This document shows, in pieces, positions 62,391 to 64,000 of a stretch of DNA of 64,000 nucleotides. Each line of letters starts with the position of its first letter. The first letter of the stretch is position 1. A program made the position numbers and the translations under genes. Under the pieces are notes generated by a model. The model was not told the origin of the DNA and ran no database searches. It saw nothing but the letters and a program-made list of their open reading frames with translations. The stretch is from Eremophila alpestris peregrina (Eukaryota > Chordata > Aves > Passeriformes > Alaudidae). Location of the stretch: positions 9,037,062 to 9,101,061 of the forward strand of contig WMCF01000016.1 of assembly GCA_009792885.1 (NCBI GenBank). Reading direction: 5' to 3'.

Positions 62391-63080
62391 TAAGAATTAT
62401 CGCCTTAATGATGTGGAATTAGCTGAGATTGTGTGGCATAGGAAGAAAGATGTAGGATGTCCAACATGGGTGAGTCCCAACTGAAGACAACACTGTTGCC
62501 CTTGACCTGCTGACATCCAGATTTCTGGGATGCAAGTAAGGAGGCTTGGAGCAAGGCAGCTGCAAATACTGGGCTGGGTAAGAAGCTGGGGAGTGCAGTC
62601 TTGTAGCAGTTTGGTGGTTGCTAAATGCCTGCCTTTCATCTGCTGCTGACCTGAGCTGGACTTGGAGCTAATCAGGGGGTATCCAGACAAGCCTTTTGGA
62701 CAGCAGGCTTGTCTAAGCATGCTTGGTGTGCTTTGATCTGTAAGACTCCTGTAAGCATCAACCAGCCTTTCCTCTGGTTGCTGTGGGAGAGAGGTTTTGA
62801 TGGAATGAGATGGCACAGTTGAGTTTACTGGCTTTTTTTAAACTCCTGTGGTTGAAATCAGAAAATGTACATGAAAGGCTTTGTAAGAGGCTGGCTTTGG
62901 AAGTGAGGGGATAGGGAAGCTGAACTCCCAGTCCACATCAACCATTGCAGTAGTTTTGGGCAGCATTATAATTTTCTTCTCCTGAAAAAAATCCATTAAT
63001 TAAAAGGTTATATCAATCAGCATTCATTGAGTTTGAAAGATCTGAGATTCAGTGCTAATTCATGGAGCAGCTCTATCCTC

Positions 63081-63092
63081 TGTGTGTGTGTG
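63081..63092. repeat. Short (TG)n tract
   Basis: Six TG units. Confidence 0.85.
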
Positions 63093-64000
63093 TCTTTAGG
63101 GGCTGGGGCAGCCAGCAAGTCATCATCTGTCACTCTGAGTTCTTGCTCCATCTTATGCCTGGTGTATCTGGGAGGGGGGAAATGCAGGGGGGGAGGCCTT
63201 ACACAACTGGGTGTGATCAGTGAACATCACAGGAAAAACCAACCAAGCAAACTAAACAGAACACAGGAGCTGATAAAAGGCATTTGCCAATGACCAAAAT
63301 GCTCTTCTCAGAGAATACCTACATTCTCCATGGCCACCCCTAGCAGGACTCCGGGCCAGGCCCCTACAGTGTGGAACTGTGCAGCCTTAGAATGGTTTTT
63401 CTACAAGTTAGCCCTGGGAAACATCGTAGCTGGAAATAATTTTCTGCTCTAAAGTGTAATTCCAGGTGATTTCCTTGGGGTTGGGTTTTTTTGACACTTT
63501 CTGAAACAACATTGTAAAGGGCAAGTGCTGATATTTATTAGGTCTTTTTTTCTTTTTCTTTGAGATATTGCTATTTCCTTGCTTTTCCCTCATAACACTG
63601 ATGAGGGCATCCCTCATTATCCTCATCCCTGACAGAAATTTCAAACCCTTGCTCAAATCCTTCCTTGTCATTCTGTCTGACATGCAGTGGTGACATAATA
63701 TGACAGGGACATATGTAACAAGCTTCTGTGGAGAGACATATGTAGGAATATATATGTGTATAAATATTTTGGTAGCATTTAAATGTATTACCAGTTTCTC
63801 CCATATTCCTTTGGTGGTGCAGCAACTGATGGTGGGGATTTTGTGTTTATGCCCAAGCTCCCAGGCAGACACGTTGCAGTTTTCTCCTTTATTCCACTTT
63901 CATGCTCAACCAGAGCTACAAGGTCTTTTATAAAATATCACTGTTCATTTTCCAACATATCCCAAGTAAATATTCTTGATAGTATTATCTTGACAATAAA

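Larger units (their letters stand above)
59818..64000 (+). other. GRIP2: GRIP2 intron 1 (continued to window end)
   Basis: No exon is recognised. This stretch holds a 33-bp-period two-copy repeat near 61.8 kb, a 15-bp direct repeat near 61.45 kb, and short TG and TAA microsatellites near 62.3, 62.37 and 63.08 kb. The rest is unique sequence. The GRIP2 exon carrying the RRQSIPEEF-type motif was looked for and not seen, so it should lie to the right of the window. Confidence 0.5.

Noticed and set aside
1..64000. Bacterial-type features: operons, CRISPR arrays, insertion sequences, tRNA/rRNA
   Set aside because: Avian CR1 fragments, a spliced vertebrate exon and the absence of dense coding show a vertebrate nuclear genome. 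No such elements were seen.

Overview
The window looks like nuclear DNA from a bird. Two 3'-terminal fragments of the avian CR1 LINE family are recognisable near 10.8 kb and 29.9 kb. Interspersed repeats are otherwise scarce, SINEs are absent, CpG is depleted almost everywhere, and no long coding frame exists on either strand. There is no operon-like layout. This is intergenic and intronic sequence around the 5' end of one gene. I could not determine the species.

The one gene I recognise is GRIP2 (glutamate receptor-interacting protein 2, also called ABP), on the + strand. A CpG-enriched patch at about 43.21-43.58 kb holds a first coding exon at 43480-43534. It encodes the 18-residue leader MFAVSLKCRLGVLRRRSK and is followed by a gtacgg splice donor. 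This closely resembles the alternative N-terminus of the GRIP2 and GRIP1 isoforms whose leader can be palmitoylated. The rest of the gene (PDZ domains) is not in the window, so everything right of 43535 is read as the large first intron, at least 20 kb.

Layout: 1-43.2 kb is sequence upstream of that promoter. It contains a degenerate minisatellite of about 50 bp period (9.34-9.61 kb), the two CR1 fragments, microsatellites, and several AT-rich, homeodomain-site-rich stretches that could be conserved regulatory DNA. It also holds a few splice-site-bounded open segments that might be unannotated 5' exons. 43.2-43.58 kb is the GRIP2 promoter and first exon, with a start-stop mini uORF (ATGTGA) 25 nt before the main ATG. 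43.6-59.5 kb is intron, including an AT-rich block at 57.8-58.7 kb. 59.48-59.82 kb pairs an AT-rich POU/homeodomain-like block with a GC-richer segment that ends in a short open frame and splice donor in the same phase as the 43.5 kb exon. It is a good candidate for a second, alternative GRIP2 promoter. The remainder is intron with minor repeats.

I found no convincing new biological system. The best leads are alternative 5' exon use of GRIP2, the cysteine in the leader, and the mini uORF. All open frames longer than 100 codons were examined and judged spurious.
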